Program-made: the position numbers and the translations under genes
In this document: piece by piece, positions 44,481 to 57,672 of the stretch
How positions within the stretch are numbered: position 1 is the stretch's first letter
Layout: every line of letters starts with the position of its first letter
From: Lepidonotus clava
Lineage: Eukaryota; Annelida; Polychaeta; Phyllodocida; Polynoidae
Length of the DNA: 64,000 nucleotides
Direction: 5' to 3'
Assembly (NCBI GenBank): GCA_936440205.1
Contig: OW387149.1
Span: 3,107,501 to 3,171,500 of the forward strand
The notes under the pieces: generated by a model
Database searches by the model: none
What the model was told of the DNA's origin: nothing
The model's input: only the letters and a program-made list of their open reading frames with translations

Positions 44481-45124
44481 GTCTAGATCCATTATAGGGC
44501 TGTATTAATTTGTACCGTGGGGGCTGCCATATTGTCCCTCACTTCATGCTACTTAGGGGGGCAACCTAGAGTCCTCCACCACTAATTAGATACCAAAACA
44601 CAATACCTTCATTCAACAGCTGCAGGACAACAATGTCTAAACAAATAACTTTATCATTTAATCTCAACAGCTGCAGTCATGAACCTCATGCTCCATGTTT
44701 AAAAGAGGGGGGAAAGGGAGTCCTGACACCCCCTAGATTAGCTCCTGTATACGTATAGGCCCTATCAGTTTGAATGTGGAGCAGAACAGACAGACAGAAA
44801 ATGAGGAGGCCTAGCATGATCGGTATTGTCAGCACTGCGCATGTGCCATCGAGCGCTGCGGCCATCGCCTTTGTAACATGAGATGACTGTGGTTGTCTTC
44901 TGAAGTCCTCACAGGCAGAAGAACAGGTATGGGGCTAGCCTTCAGGATATTACCATCAGGGATAGATACTGGTTTTCCAAAAGGTGGAGGGGGTCAGTAT
45001 AAAGGCTAAGCGCTGAAACTGCGCGCTATTGCATGCATGGCATGTTCCCCTGTTATTTGTAGTGTAGGGGTCAACCAAAGGGGGAGGTCAGACATAGCAT
45101 CATCTTTATTACCTTTCAGTGTAA

Positions 45125-45314
45125 TACCCCATACCCACTAGGACATTTTTACACAGTCACCCGACAGATCGGGGCTAAAATTGGCTGATTCTAAGGGAAG
45201 AATTGGCTGATTTTAGCAGTGATTCAGATCAAACAATGGGACCTTATGAATTGGCTGATTTTAGCACCGATGAGATTGCAGACTGTGTAAAAATCGTCTA
45301 GTGGGTATGGGGCT
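45125..45314. mobile_element. MITE with CCCCATACCCACTAG ends and TAA flanks
   Basis: 190 bp, inverted ends ccccatacccactaggac and gtctagtgggtatgggg, TAA on both sides, and internal attggctgattttagc repeats. Confidence 0.85.
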
Positions 45315-45509
45315 TAACACTCAATCTTTATTCTTTTTCTGAAAAAAATTAATGAAGATGGTGGTAATCACAAAAATCAGTGACCATGAGACCAAACCTG
45401 CAAAAGGTCTATATCTTGCCTCCAGGGCTTATGCTAAAACCTTTTATCTACAATGAAAATGATCCCAAAATACAAAGCAAGGGAACAGATTGTTGACTAT
45501 AGTCCTTTT

Positions 45510-45917
45510 GATAAGCCCATCCCACACTAAGTATATTCAAAGGTAGGACAAGGCCTAGGATTGGAAAAAATAACTGTAGCAGCCATCCTTGTCTCCCAGA
45601 GTTTGGTTTATTGAATTAAGCACAAATTAGATATTTCGCTTTCTACAAATACTGCTGAAACAACATGATTTAATAAATTTCATGTTTCAGGGCAATATAG
45701 GGTTGGACATGACAGGCTTTAACATTGGTTCCTATGGAAAAAAGGCCAACATATAAAGCTACATTTTACCAATTTTAAGAGCAATTTGTCAACTAAATTG
45801 CTATGGTTAATTTTGTATCATGCCACTCTCCCCATGGAATAAGCATGGAAGTTATATTGAAATATATTATGGTAAACTTCAATGTGGTTGTAAACTGGGA
45901 TGGGCTTGCTTATTACA
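45510..45917. mobile_element. MITE with AAGCCCATCCCA ends
   Basis: gataagcccatcccacac left and ctgggatgggcttgctta right. Related copies at about 52648-53098 and 54198-54652 share taacattggttcctatggg and tgccactctccccatgg-like blocks. Confidence 0.65.
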
Positions 45918-45941
45918 AGTGACATGTATCATTTCTAGTTC

Positions 45942-46310
45942 AGCCCCATCTAAGAGAGCCCCTAGATTGTAGGATTAGATAGTAATGTCAGCCCTATCTA
46001 ACTTGGTCCCTAGACTTTAGCATTAGATGGTTATTTCAGCCCCATCTAGTTGGGCCCCTAGACTGTAGCATTGTAGTATTTATTTCGTCCCAATCTACGA
46101 AGGCCCCTAGACTGTACCATTAAATGGTTATGTCAGCCTCATCTAGTTGGGCCCCTAGCCTGTAGCATTAGATAGTTATGTCAGCTCCATCTAGTTGAGC
46201 CCCGAAACTGTAGCATTAGATGTCATGTTGGCCCCATCTAGTTGGTCCCCTAGATTGTAGCATTAGTCAATTCGGCCCAATCTACTAGGGCCCCTAGACT
46301 GTAGGCAGTA
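45942..46310. repeat. About 48-bp tandem repeat, eight units
   Basis: Unit gccccatctagttgggcccc plus tagactgtagcattagatggttatgtca with drift. Confidence 0.92.
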
Positions 46311-47054
46311 TAGGTAGGAGTAGTTAATGAAGTGCTGAGGGAACAAAGCTCCCTGATTGATTCATTAGTCAAGAGCGGACAGCGTAATAAGCTCAGACTT
46401 CGAAGCTTATTAAAACTAGCGCCTGGCATAAATGCTCACGTTAAGCAACTCTTATATTCAATCCTTTCATTATGAGCATAGAGTTAAGTAGAAGTCGTTG
46501 GTAGTAATACTGTGAAGTATTTATTTTCGTGATGTGTATATTTTCGCTTGATTCGCGTTTATGTTATTTCCGCAAGAATATGTACAATGCGAATATGTCT
46601 TTTAACATGCCACAGAGAGGGGCTAACTTTTGGTAATGTGAAATTAAATCCCCCCAAATTTCTCCTTTACGAAAATGTATACATCAGAAAATATCTACGG
46701 TCACAGTGTATATTATTGAGGTATGGTAATTGATCTAAATCAGATGGATACCAAGGGTTTCTGAAGGTATTTTACAAGAATTTAGTTAGATACAGGTATA
46801 GAAGGGAGATGTCCAGGTTGAAATAGTCTGTGTGTGGTAATTCATGCCTCATGTCACCCATGACAGCCATGGTGATTGTCTGACTGTATTTAAGCCTGTA
46901 TTCCATATGCTGATTTTGCTGCCGATTTTAAAAATTGGCAGTGGCAATAAAGGTCAAATATAGAAATGTTATACATCATTAGAAAGGTCTCACAATTCTC
47001 TTTCAAATGATATAGAGGACGTATGGTTTCATGCCATATTCTCAGAGAAAATCA

Positions 47055-47187
47055 ATAAATAAACAAAACTGTACTCGTATGGAGATACAGATCACCGGAT
47101 TCCCGTCGGCAGGAAGCATATCAGGACAGGTGCGCAGCACGAGTCAGGTGATCTGTATTTCCATACGAGTACGGTATTGTATTTATT
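47055..47187. repeat. Long inverted repeat (about 40-bp arms)
   Basis: gtactcgtatggagatacag...atcacc pairs with ggtgatctgtatttccatac...gagtac around a loop of about 50 bp. The right arm plus about 60 bp recurs in direct orientation at 47410-47481. Confidence 0.85.
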
Positions 47188-47989
47188 ATACTTTCACAGA
47201 ATTGTGAAGCTTAAATGATATATATAGAACAAGCTTTGGGCTTGTTTTAAGCATTTAATGCGAAAGATTTATTCGACAAGCCCAATTCATTTGAAACTAT
47301 TTGCGCTGTGAGGGTGGGCGTGGCATAAACGGGGTCCCCCACTGGGCCGTTGCTTCAGATGTACGTCTGACCGAGTTCCGTTTGAACAAGCCAGTGGCCA
47401 AACCCGGCTGTCAGTATATCCCCATACGAGTCCGGTTTTTTATTCATTATACTTTAACGGAATTGTGAAGGATAAATGATAGATATTCACTAATGTTCAC
47501 TACTTTTTACACGATAAATAGTTTCTATCGGGCCATTTACATAGGAACTATGACACCCCTAAACCACGCCCACCCTCACTACGCATAGCAACAGGATTAG
47601 GTCGGCATGAATGATGGAAGGGGCAGGGCCCACTCTGCTCCGTAATCCATAGAACCAAAAATAATTAGAGGCTCGTTGGTAGGGCGCTTTTTACCCTATA
47701 GCCTAAATGGTTTCAAAAGTGTATCTTCTTTGGGAACTAGGCCCTCATAAGGCGCTGCCGTAAATTGTTGTCTTAATTAGGCGGGTAATTAGGTCAGACA
47801 CCTCTGATTGGTCCAAAAACTAGGTCGGACTACTTTTCCATATCCGTAGAGTCTACAGATAGGGAATTCATATCACCACAATCCACTCGTTCACTGTATG
47901 CCTATTTGGCAATTCCGGAAAAGTATAATAAAATGCAAGATCGGCAGCATCAAAATTGGTATGTGGAATACGGCTTTTGAAAGAGATGT

Positions 47990-49985
47990 CTGCAAAAACA
48001 GCTAAAGCTTGCATTTCACTAGACCATTTTTACTTTAGTCATTTTGGTAATTTCGAAAGTGATTCCATGCATGCTACATACCATTTAAAAGAGAATTCAA
48101 AATCCTTTCTAATGATATGTAACATGGGTATGATATTCCTACTTGCGATTCCTGAAATTGCGATTACAATTGTCTGGTTGAATACAGTCTTAACAGCCTC
48201 ATTGCACCACATCTCCCCTTTGCAATGTTTACAGTCTTGGCTTAGATCCCGGGGATTGGATTGTGTCCACGAATCATGGTTAATTGAGGCAGGGGTAACG
48301 GTACTTAATGGGTTCTGAAGGCAGCCTTTTAAGTCTCTGCTTCTGACTGCACTAACTAGTACGCTGGGTTGAATTCTACTCATTTTTGTGATTTTGGTAT
48401 TTTGTGAGATTTCATCAGAAATATTACAGGATGCCATACATGCTGCATACCATTTGAAAGAGGAATACAAATTCCTTTCTAATGATATGTAACATGGCTA
48501 TGATATTCCTATTTGCGATTCCTGAAATTGTGATTACAATTGTCTAGTTGAATACAGTCTTAGCAGCCTCATTGCACCACATCTTCCCACAGCAGTGTTT
48601 ACAGTCTTGGCTTAGATCCCAGAGATTGGATTGTGTCCAAAAATCACGGTTTATCGACACCAGGTTAACGGTACTTAATGGGTTCTGAAGGCAGCCTTTT
48701 AAGTCTCTGCTTCAGGGTAGTCTCACTAGTATGCAGGGTTAAATTTTACAATTTTTTTTGATTTGGTATTGTGTAAGATTTCATCAGAAATATAACGGGA
48801 TCCCATGCATGCTACACACCATTAGAGAGGAGTATAAAATTACTTTCTAATGATATGTAACATGGCTATAATATTCGTACTTGCTATTCCCGAAATTGCG
48901 ATTAAAATTATTTAATTTAATACAGTCTTAACAACCTCATTGCACCACATCTTCCCAATATGGTGCTTACAGTCTTGGCTTAGATCGCGGAGATTGGATT
49001 GTGTCCACAAATCATGGCTAATTGACGCTGGGGTAACGGTACTTAATGAGTTCTGGAGGCGACCATTTAAGTCCCTGCTTTGGACTGCAGTAACTCATAC
49101 ACTGGATTAAATTTTGCTCCTTTTTGTGATTTTGGTAATTTGTGAGGTTTCGTGAGAAATATGACAGGATGCCATGCATGCTACACACCATTTGAGAGGA
49201 GAATAAAAATCCTTTCTAATGATATGTAACATGGCTATAATATTCCTACTTGTGATTCCCGAAAGTGCGACTAAAATTGTCTAGTTGAATACAGACTTAA
49301 CAACCTCATTGCGCCACATCTCCCCACTCCGGTGTTTATAGTCTTGGCTTAGATCCTGGAGGAATACAAATCCTTTCTAATGGTATACAACATAGCTGTA
49401 ATATTCCATTTACAATTTCCGAAATTACAAAAGTAAAATCGTCAAGTTGCAAACAGGCCTATTGCCAAAACCTCATCGCACCATGCCTTCCCACTATGGT
49501 GTTTACAGTCTTAATGGCTTAGATCATGGGGATTGGATTGTGACCACAAATCATCAGCAATATGATGGGATCCGACGCATGCTATATAGCATTCAAAAGC
49601 ATATCAAAACCTTTTCTAATGATCTGTAACATCGGTATAATATTTCTACTTGGGATCCCTGAGCTTGTGATTAGCATCATTAAATGAACACAGTCTTAGC
49701 GCTGCAACCTCATTGCGCCACATCTCCCCACTGCAGTGTTTACAGTCTTGGCTTAGATCCCGGAGATTGGATTGTGTTAATTGAAGCCAGGGTAACGGTA
49801 CTTAATGGGTTCCGGAGGCGGCCATTTAAGTCCCTGCTTTGGGCCACTCTCCCTAGTATGCTGGGTTGAATTTTAAAACTTTTGTTGATTTTGGTATTTT
49901 GTAAGATTTCATCAGAAATATGACAGGATCCCATACATGCAAAATACCATTTGAAAGAGAAATCATGATATGTAACATGCATATG
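47990..49985. repeat. Satellite-like tandem array, about 370-bp period
   Basis: Five to seven units, some cut short. Anchors: cctttctaatgatatgtaac near 48103, 48473, 48840, 49210 and 49370; cacagtcttggcttagatcc-like near 48230, 48600, 48967, 49330 and 49741. Confidence 0.9.
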
Positions 49986-50026
49986 GATGTATCATACTTG
50001 TGATTTCTGTCCTTGCTTCAGGCAAC

Positions 50027-50691
50027 TCATGCTAGCACCTCCCAGGCAAGCATGCAACATTATTTTAACGTTGCAGTGACATTCTGTTCAGTTCTGTTTT
50101 GATTATTTTACCTTGATTTGATGGCACCCAATAACATCTCTAGTACCTAATAGAGTGATGGTGAAATGTTACATTATTGTAATGTTCTAGTTAAGTTATT
50201 TCTCTTAAAGATAATGTTGTTATGACATTCTCTTAAGATATTTCTTTCAAGCTGAATTCATATGGATATCAGATGTAAGTGTCTTCTTTTAAAATCCATT
50301 CATTTTCCCCCATTGAAGCCAATGGTAAACAGTCATTTTTTCAAAGGCTAATGTAAATGGACATGGTGGTTTTTGAAATTTCATTACAGTCTATATGCAT
50401 TCATCTAACAGCCATGTGAGTTTGATAATTTCATTATGTTTATCAAGAAATCATGTCCAATACCTGCATTTACTATTAAAGTGAAGTTGAGACCTCACAA
50501 ACATAATAACAATATCTTTCTATGAAGGAACATAACCAGAATGTAACAATCTTGTCTTAGCGCAACGTCACAATGATAGGTTCCAGAGACATTATTGGGT
50601 GCAATCAAAATAAACTAACAAGGACCAAAACAGAACTAAACGGAATGTAACTGCAACATTATAATCACGTTGCATGCTTGCCTGGGAGGTG
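50027..50691. mobile_element. DNA transposon-like element, 665 bp, long inverted ends
   Basis: gcacctcccaggcaagcatg left and catgcttgcctgggaggtgc right; the inverted ends match for about 65 bp and carry aacattataat and cagaactaaacggaatgt blocks. No transposase. Fragments at 59072-59330 and 59420-59690. Confidence 0.85.
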
Positions 50692-51458
50692 CAGCAGGCA
50701 ACCTCTGGGGGGAGAGCTGATACCTGGGTGGCCAGGTAAACTGATCTCCCAGCACAGGCAGGATTGGACCCTCATCACGCATGGCTGCGTGCCGAGCAGA
50801 CCGTACAAACAGCAGTATGCCTGGAGCAGTTCAGGGGAAAGGGGGGGGGGGGGTGGTGGGAGCTGGTTGGCTGGAGACACATATAAAGCTCCATACGCCC
50901 TAGCCGATTTTAACACAATCGTCCGAAAGATCGGCGCATATTCGACCAACTTTGGGGGCAGACTTGGCTGATTTTACCACAGATTCAAGTCAGTTTGCTA
51001 TATTGAAAAATACATTTTTGATATGAATCAGTGTTAAAATCAACCAATTCTTCTAGTAGAGTCGGCTGATTTTAGCACTGATGAGTCAGTTGACTTCGGT
51101 TGAAATCTGAGAGAATAGCAATAGGAGGAGGGAGGAAAGGGGAATTGACTGAAGAGTCAAGTAAACTACAAAGGCAATACTCTTGGGAATGAAGTAAGAC
51201 TGCAGTAATTGAGCATGCAGGGATTTATACAGAACCTTTTGTCGATCTAACATGCAACCTTTGGCGCTTTATTACCAGGTAATATTACCTTGGGTAAAAC
51301 TGGATAAACTATTATTATCGATTTAACAGTGAAAATGCATCTGTGACAGTATAAATCAAAATAGCAATTTTCCTATTAGAAACAGTGTTAAAGCCCATTA
51401 GTTTTGGTCAAAATGTCCAATCCTGAGAGTGAATAAATTGTAATACATGAGATGGGAG

Positions 51459-52560
51459 GATTGGTAAATGGAATCACGAAGAAGTGGTAACACGTGTCCT
51501 ATTGAAATCCGACTCATACATTGTATGTCGCATGACAGTTATAGCCGATGAATATTCCTAACATAGGGAGTACTATTCTACAAGGCTGGTGCAATAGCTG
51601 CTTGCACGCCAATATACATTGTGTCCGCTAGCATGCAATGCAATCTATCACTCATGGAGCATTTTACCAAATGAAGACATTTTATATTGGCTCCATTGGT
51701 CTGTTTTTTATTCCTCTGTAAAATATGTTCTTTTTAGAAATCTACCTCATTAAATTTAGTAAGTAATTGTTCTCTATTATCAGGACCCCCTGACCCCCCT
51801 GGATCCGGATCCGCCCCAGTATTAAAACAAGAGGCGGTAGGATTTGGATTATGGAATCATGAAAAAGTGGTAGCATGTGTCCTATTGAAATCCAACTCAT
51901 ACATTGTATATAGCATGACAGTTTATATGGCCCATGAATATTCCTAACATGGCGACTACTATTCTACAAGGCTGGTGCAATAGCTGCTTGCACGCCAATA
52001 TACATTGTGTCCGCTAGCATGCAATGCAATCTATCACCATTGGAGCATTTACCAAATGAAGACATTTTATATCGGCTCTATTGATCCGTTTTTTAATTCC
52101 TCTGTAAAAGATGTTCTTTTTAAAAATCTACCTTATTAAATTTAGTAAGTAATTGTTCTCTATTATCAGGACCCCCTGGACCCCTGCTGGATCCACCGTG
52201 GTAGTAAAACAAAAGACGGAAGGATTGGTTTATGGAATCACGAAGAAGTGGTAACATGTGTCCTATTGAAATCCTACTCATACATTGTATGTCGCATGAG
52301 AGTTATAGCCCATGAATATTCCTAACACGGAGAGTACTATTCTACAGGGCTGGTGCAATATCTGCTTGTACGCCAATATACATTGTGTCTAGCATGCAAT
52401 GCAATCTATCGCTCATAGAGCATTTTACCAAATGAAGACATTTTATATTGGACCAATAGGTCTGTGCTTAAAAGCTATGCAAAAGAGTTTTTTATTTGCA
52501 AATCCACCGGTTATAAATGTAGCAGCTAATTGTCCTCTATTAGTATAGAAATTAATTGCC
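51459..52560. repeat. Three tandem copies of about 380 bp
   Basis: ggaatcacgaagaagtggta, tcctattgaaatccgactca and ggctggtgcaatagctgctt recur at about 380-bp spacing (51459, 51839, 52226). The spacer between copies holds a ggatccgcccc-type fragment (51790-51830), so a transposon piece was duplicated with the unit. Confidence 0.92.
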
Positions 52561-53988
52561 TTAGACCCAGTACCCACTAGACTGGTTGTAAGTTGCCTAA
52601 TGACTTCCTTATAGGTCAGTTGTTGAACCAATCATCTGAACAGACAGTGAACAAGCCCATTCCACGTTGACTATGTCCTAGGGTCTGACAAGGGTTGCAC
52701 AAAATAACCATATAATCCATCTTTGTCTGCTAGAGTTGGGGTTACTGAAATAAGCAAGAATTATATTTTTCTATATCCCCACATGATGATTAGATATTAG
52801 GTTTTCTTAAATTTTACCAATTGACAGATATATACAGGTGTCCCAGCCAATCAAAATGCTGTATTTCATGACAAAATAGGGTAAGACATTACTGGTTTGA
52901 CTGATAGGCTTTAACATTGGTTCCTATGGGGAAAAAGGCCCATATATAAAGCTGCATTGTACCGATTTCAGAGGCAATCTGTCAACCAAATAGCTTTGGT
53001 TGACTTTGTATTATGTATCTCTTCCCAGGAAATAAACATGAAGGAAATGATAGAAAAAAATCATGCTAAATGTTGGTCTAAAGTGGGATGGGCTTATTCT
53101 ATGACCAATTCACACCCCAACAGGCAGGTGTTTTGCCTTGGCAATCATCAGGCGATTAATCATTCCCTCAATCAGATAGAATCAGTGTTAAGAAATCGAA
53201 CCAACTTAAAACTGCTGGTCCACTGACTAATTGACCAAGTGTTTTAGCACAGATAAGTTGACCGATGAACTTGGTAAAAATCGCCTCCTGTGTGTGAGGC
53301 TTTAAATGTTGTTTTCATGAATCACAAAAAGAGCTTTACAAGAGGGTGGACAGAACGCTAAGTGCAGAAGGCTGCAGGCAAGTGTTTTTTTAACTCGTTC
53401 ATAAATGCTCGTTCGCATGCTTTCTTTACGGTGTCTGCAGACATTTTCTGTTTTATTCATATTCTACTTCAGTCTGCTCTGATATTCCAGACATCATGAA
53501 ATATTGACAAATTCTAGTAATTTTAAATTAAGTGCATTGTATTTTCACCATACACATTACAATCTGTATTGTCTTTTAGTTACTTAGAAACTTGTTCTCT
53601 TCAATATAGCTACCTTTATACTATAATATTTGCCCTACTATTGAAAGTTTGAAAATATGGCCATCGCCATATGAAAACAAAATGCTAAGTTGGATGGTTA
53701 ATGTACAAAATAACTTGCTCTCAAAGTATATATATATATATATGTATATGTATGTCTGTCTGGTAGGAATTAAATATTTAGCTGAGCCTTTTTGTATTCA
53801 TCTCACATCCGGTTAAACATAACATAGGTTTCCAACATAGCTGTGAAGCCTATTGTATCATTGCTGTTATAAATGATATGTTCATACCAGAAGTGCACCT
53901 GTTATGTGGGAATGTGAACAAGAACAGGCTTCAGGTTGTCAATAGTGTCCATCTGTTTGAGAGGAGGGATCCATATACATGACACTAA

Positions 53989-54176
53989 AGCCCCATACCC
54001 ACTAGGATATGTTTTACATAGTCGGCCAATGGATCAGCACTAAAATAGCCGATTCTACACTTAGAATTGGCTGGTTTTAGCGCTGATTTGGATCAAAGAT
54101 GTGCAGTTCAATATACTGTACTGACAGATGATCATAAGAATCGGCCAATTTTCCCAGTCGCCTAGTGGGTATGGGA
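53989..54176. mobile_element. MITE with CCCCATACCCACTAG ends, second copy
   Basis: agccccatacccactagg and cctagtgggtatgggact, with TAA left and TTA right. Confidence 0.8.
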
Positions 54177-55191
54177 CTTTATTCTGTATTCAATATACCC
54201 ATTTTTTCAATAATCCCATTCCATGTTATCCTTCATTGTTAATATAATAGAGTTGAGGTTGATAAAAAAAAAAAATTGTTGTAAAGCTTATCCATCGAGA
54301 GAAAAATCAGTCACTGAGAGAATGCTTATGTCTTTAAAATATGAAACATTACTGATAGAGAATTGTAGATTTCTATTGAATGTGTAATTTACAACCTTGT
54401 CAACCAATCAAAAGTAGGTATCATAAAGGGCTGGACATCTTGAGCAAAACTGATGGGTTTTAACACTGGTTCCTTGGGGAAAATTGCTATTTCACTTTGT
54501 ACTGTCACAAATGCATTTTCACCGTTGAATCTAAATAACAATTAACCAATTTTACCTGAGTTAATATTACCTGGTAACTAAACTCTGAAACAAACATGAT
54601 AGGTATTTCATTTTTACTTTTGATTCCTGTAAAACCAGGGATGAGCTTATTATTCATGCATTATGAATTTATATTTTCAGCTGCTGCTTCATTCTAATTT
54701 ACTTTTCCTGCACTATTTCTAATGTAATATCTTATTTGGTGGATTTATACCCTTATAACTATAGGACGTAACATCAGTTATTCCTATGGCCCATACTCAA
54801 CCATTGCTTTAGATTCCTCACTAATCATTGCTCCGCATATGGCATTCTAGTATTACTTGGGTGCCCAGGATAGGAGTTTGACTGAATTTACAGGGGCGCG
54901 TAGTGATACCAACTTTTGACTTAATTAAAAAAGGCCATACTCTGAGCGATGATTACTGCGGAATCAGAAGCAAAAGTGGAGTATGCTTGTACTGACGCAG
55001 GCGTCAGTCCACTACGTAGTATCTTAGTTAGCTTTAGCTGTAAAGCAAGGACCAGGGCTAAGATCGACTCTCTGAATATCTGGGTGGAGAGGGAAGAGAT
55101 GATGTCATAGGTATGACTAAATATACATGCAGTGTACCGGCACTCCTCAGAGAGAATAAGTTAGCCGATCAGGCAGGTCTGAATAGTGTTA

Positions 55192-55593
55192 AGGCCATAT
55201 TCCACTATGCGGTGGGGGGCCGTTTGCGGTGGGTTGTTCAACCACTGCAAGTAATTTGCATTTCAGAAACCAACATGTTCGTTTCTGCCACCGCAAGCAC
55301 TCAAAAGAAAACTTTATAAAATAATTATAGAATACAAATACAAAATTATAGAAAATTCATAAAAATCATAATCAAATTTTTAAAAAGTCAAAAAAATTTT
55401 TTTAATGATATAAAACAATATCAAATCATTTGCGGTGGTACTAGTGGTGGGTCAGTGCAAGCACCACCGCTAGTACCACCGCAAGCAATTTCTATATTCC
55501 ACCTTGCGGTGCCTGGATTTACTAGCGGTGGGGCCAAACGCCGCTAGTTAATTGCCCACCGCTAGCAAATCACTGCGTAGTGGAATATGGCCT
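55192..55593. mobile_element. Harbinger-like MITE (CCACCGCAAGT family), whole copy
   Basis: 402 bp, ends aggccatattccactatg and cgtagtggaatatggcct, TTA on both sides, many inner caccgcaag/cttgcggtg motifs in both directions. Confidence 0.88.
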
Positions 55594-56439
55594 TTAGGCT
55601 CAGTAAACTCAAGTTACTGTCTGGGCAAGTCAGCGGAGCTAGGTGGGTAGTAGCTTAGGAGTGTTGGTTGTTGAGAGTTGAGTGGACCATCTCTTTGTTC
55701 TGACACAGTCAACAGGAACTCTATGAAACATATTACCTGCATTTAGATTAATAAATACTATCCTTTCACACGAGTGTTCTTTGTCATCCATGAATTACAA
55801 ACTATGTTCTAGGATGACTTACAGTTGAGAACACAAGAGAGACTGCGAAACAAATGCTAGCATACTGGAATCATGTAGACTGAAAACTTAGAATTGGTAG
55901 ACTAACTGATAACAGTAAAACAAAACCCTATAGTTCATGCCTACGCCCCCGTTCTGGCACTACATCACTGCTGACCTCAAACAGCAACCAGCGAAAGGCT
56001 TCCAATTACTTCCGGGGCAACTTAATGTGCCACCGGCGGAAGGATACCTGTCAAGTGCAGTGCTACGGCTCGAGGGCCAGGGACTATGTTTTTGAAGCGG
56101 GGTAAATGGTAACTGTGGTAAACAGCCGGAAATGACATCTCCCTTCACCAGGTGACTGCCCACAGTTTAGATGATGATGAAAATTGGATAACAGGAAGTC
56201 AATATAGTGGGCTTTAAAGCGACGGTCTCGTCCTCTCGTTGATTTGCTTAAGCCTGTATTCCACGATGCATTCATGTACTTGTGTTCATCATTTTACTTG
56301 TGTTTATTGACATGAATGATACTTGCATTCATGGAAAGCAAGTATAAACGCAAGAATACGGCTGTATTCCAGGATGTGTTGAGTGACATTTTGTTCATTC
56401 AAACAAGGAAACGAAAATTTGCTTGCGTTCAGATACCAA

Positions 56440-56598
56440 AGGCTATATTCCACTATGCATGCAGCTACACTTGCGTGCACGTTCAGATAACGAATGCAAG
56501 CTCACTTGCATTCATGTTGGTATCTGAACACAAGCAAACTTGCATTTCCTTGTTTGAAGGAACGCAAGTGCCACTTAATGCATCATGGGATATAGCCT
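56440..56598. mobile_element. Related MITE with ATTCATG inner repeats
   Basis: aggctatattccactatgca left and gggatatagcct right, TTA to the right. Inner blocks cttgcgtgcacgttcagata and tatctgaacacaagcaaact are inverted. A similar but partial copy precedes it at 56251-56430. Confidence 0.65.
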
Positions 56599-57365
56599 TT
56601 ACATACACTGACATTTGCTTACTGACGCCACAGGGAGTGACATGTTTGGTGATGTTCAAATGTTATCTGGCAATGTTTTTGGTCACATCACAATTTTGGC
56701 ATTGTGTTAAAGGAGTTACAACATAGCAAATACTGATGTCCTCGTGGATGAGAGCGTAGCTTTAAGGCCCATTACACTACACAGCTTTGAGCTGCGATAT
56801 CTCAATGTTTTAATATTTCAGGAAATGTGTATGCAGGAGGGATACAATTGTTTGAAATTGGCAATTTGGAGTATTTCACACAGGTGTAACAAAGAAGTTT
56901 AGCTCTTGTATGTGTGATTTCTCTGTGTCATGGTTGTATCAGAGCTCATATCATGAAGTATTACCAACTTTACACATTAATATGCGATGTGGTATCACAC
57001 AATAGATCTGGGGCACAAGAAAACACTGAAAAACTTTGCATTTTATGTCACCTCCTAACAGTTGCATTTTTCTGAATTCTTCGAAGTTCTTCAATCTGCA
57101 ACTCTACACTGTTAAAATGGTGTTTAGAATTTAAATGTGTTAAGGGCTTAAACATGTTTATAATCTAAATACATTAAACCATATCTGTTTAAAACCTAAA
57201 CACTTGTAACTTCTAAACATGTGTGGGTTAACCATGTTTATAATCTAAACGCATAACATTAGTTGTGTTTAAAAGCTAAACACTTGTAACCTCTAACCAT
57301 GTTTTGAATGGGATATGTTTATAATCTAAACACATAATATCAATTGTATACTATGGAAAAGAAAA

Positions 57366-57437
57366 ATGGACACTTTGGGATTAGAACCCACATTCTTTAC
57401 ATTCAAGGTAGAAGCCTAACCAACTGAGCTAACTTGG
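57366..57437 (-). tRNA. tRNA-like sequence, probably a pseudogene
   Basis: The minus strand has TAGCTCAGTTGGTTAG (A-box/D-arm) and GGGTTCTAATCCC (B-box/T-arm), with a loop that would read TGA as anticodon. The acceptor stem does not pair. Sits inside the 57107 element. Confidence 0.35.
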
Positions 57438-57603
57438 ACTGCATGCAGTGCACACTGGCATAGTCAGCACCAATGAGTAGGATCAGTACTACTATACAGG
57501 TATTCAACATCATGTTGGTGTGACAGACAATAGTTCAGTACTCTCATACTCTCATACCCCTACGTATTCAGTTAAGTAGCAAAGCTGGGCTGTGTCTACC
57601 TAC

Positions 57604-57672
57604 AGGCCTCCATAGCTCAGTGGTAGAGCATAGACTTCATATGTGAGGGGCCCCGGGTTCAAATCTCGGCTA
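57604..57672 (+). tRNA. tRNA-like sequence, probably a pseudogene
   Basis: Has TAGCTCAGTGGTAGAGC and a well-paired T-arm CCGGGTTCAAATCTCGG, with a CAT-type anticodon loop. Acceptor and anticodon stems pair badly. Head-to-head with the other tRNA-like sequence in the same element. Confidence 0.4.

Noticed and set aside
47956-48470. Frames of 120 and 143 codons on opposite strands
   Set aside because: Lie in the 370-bp satellite-like array and repeat with it.
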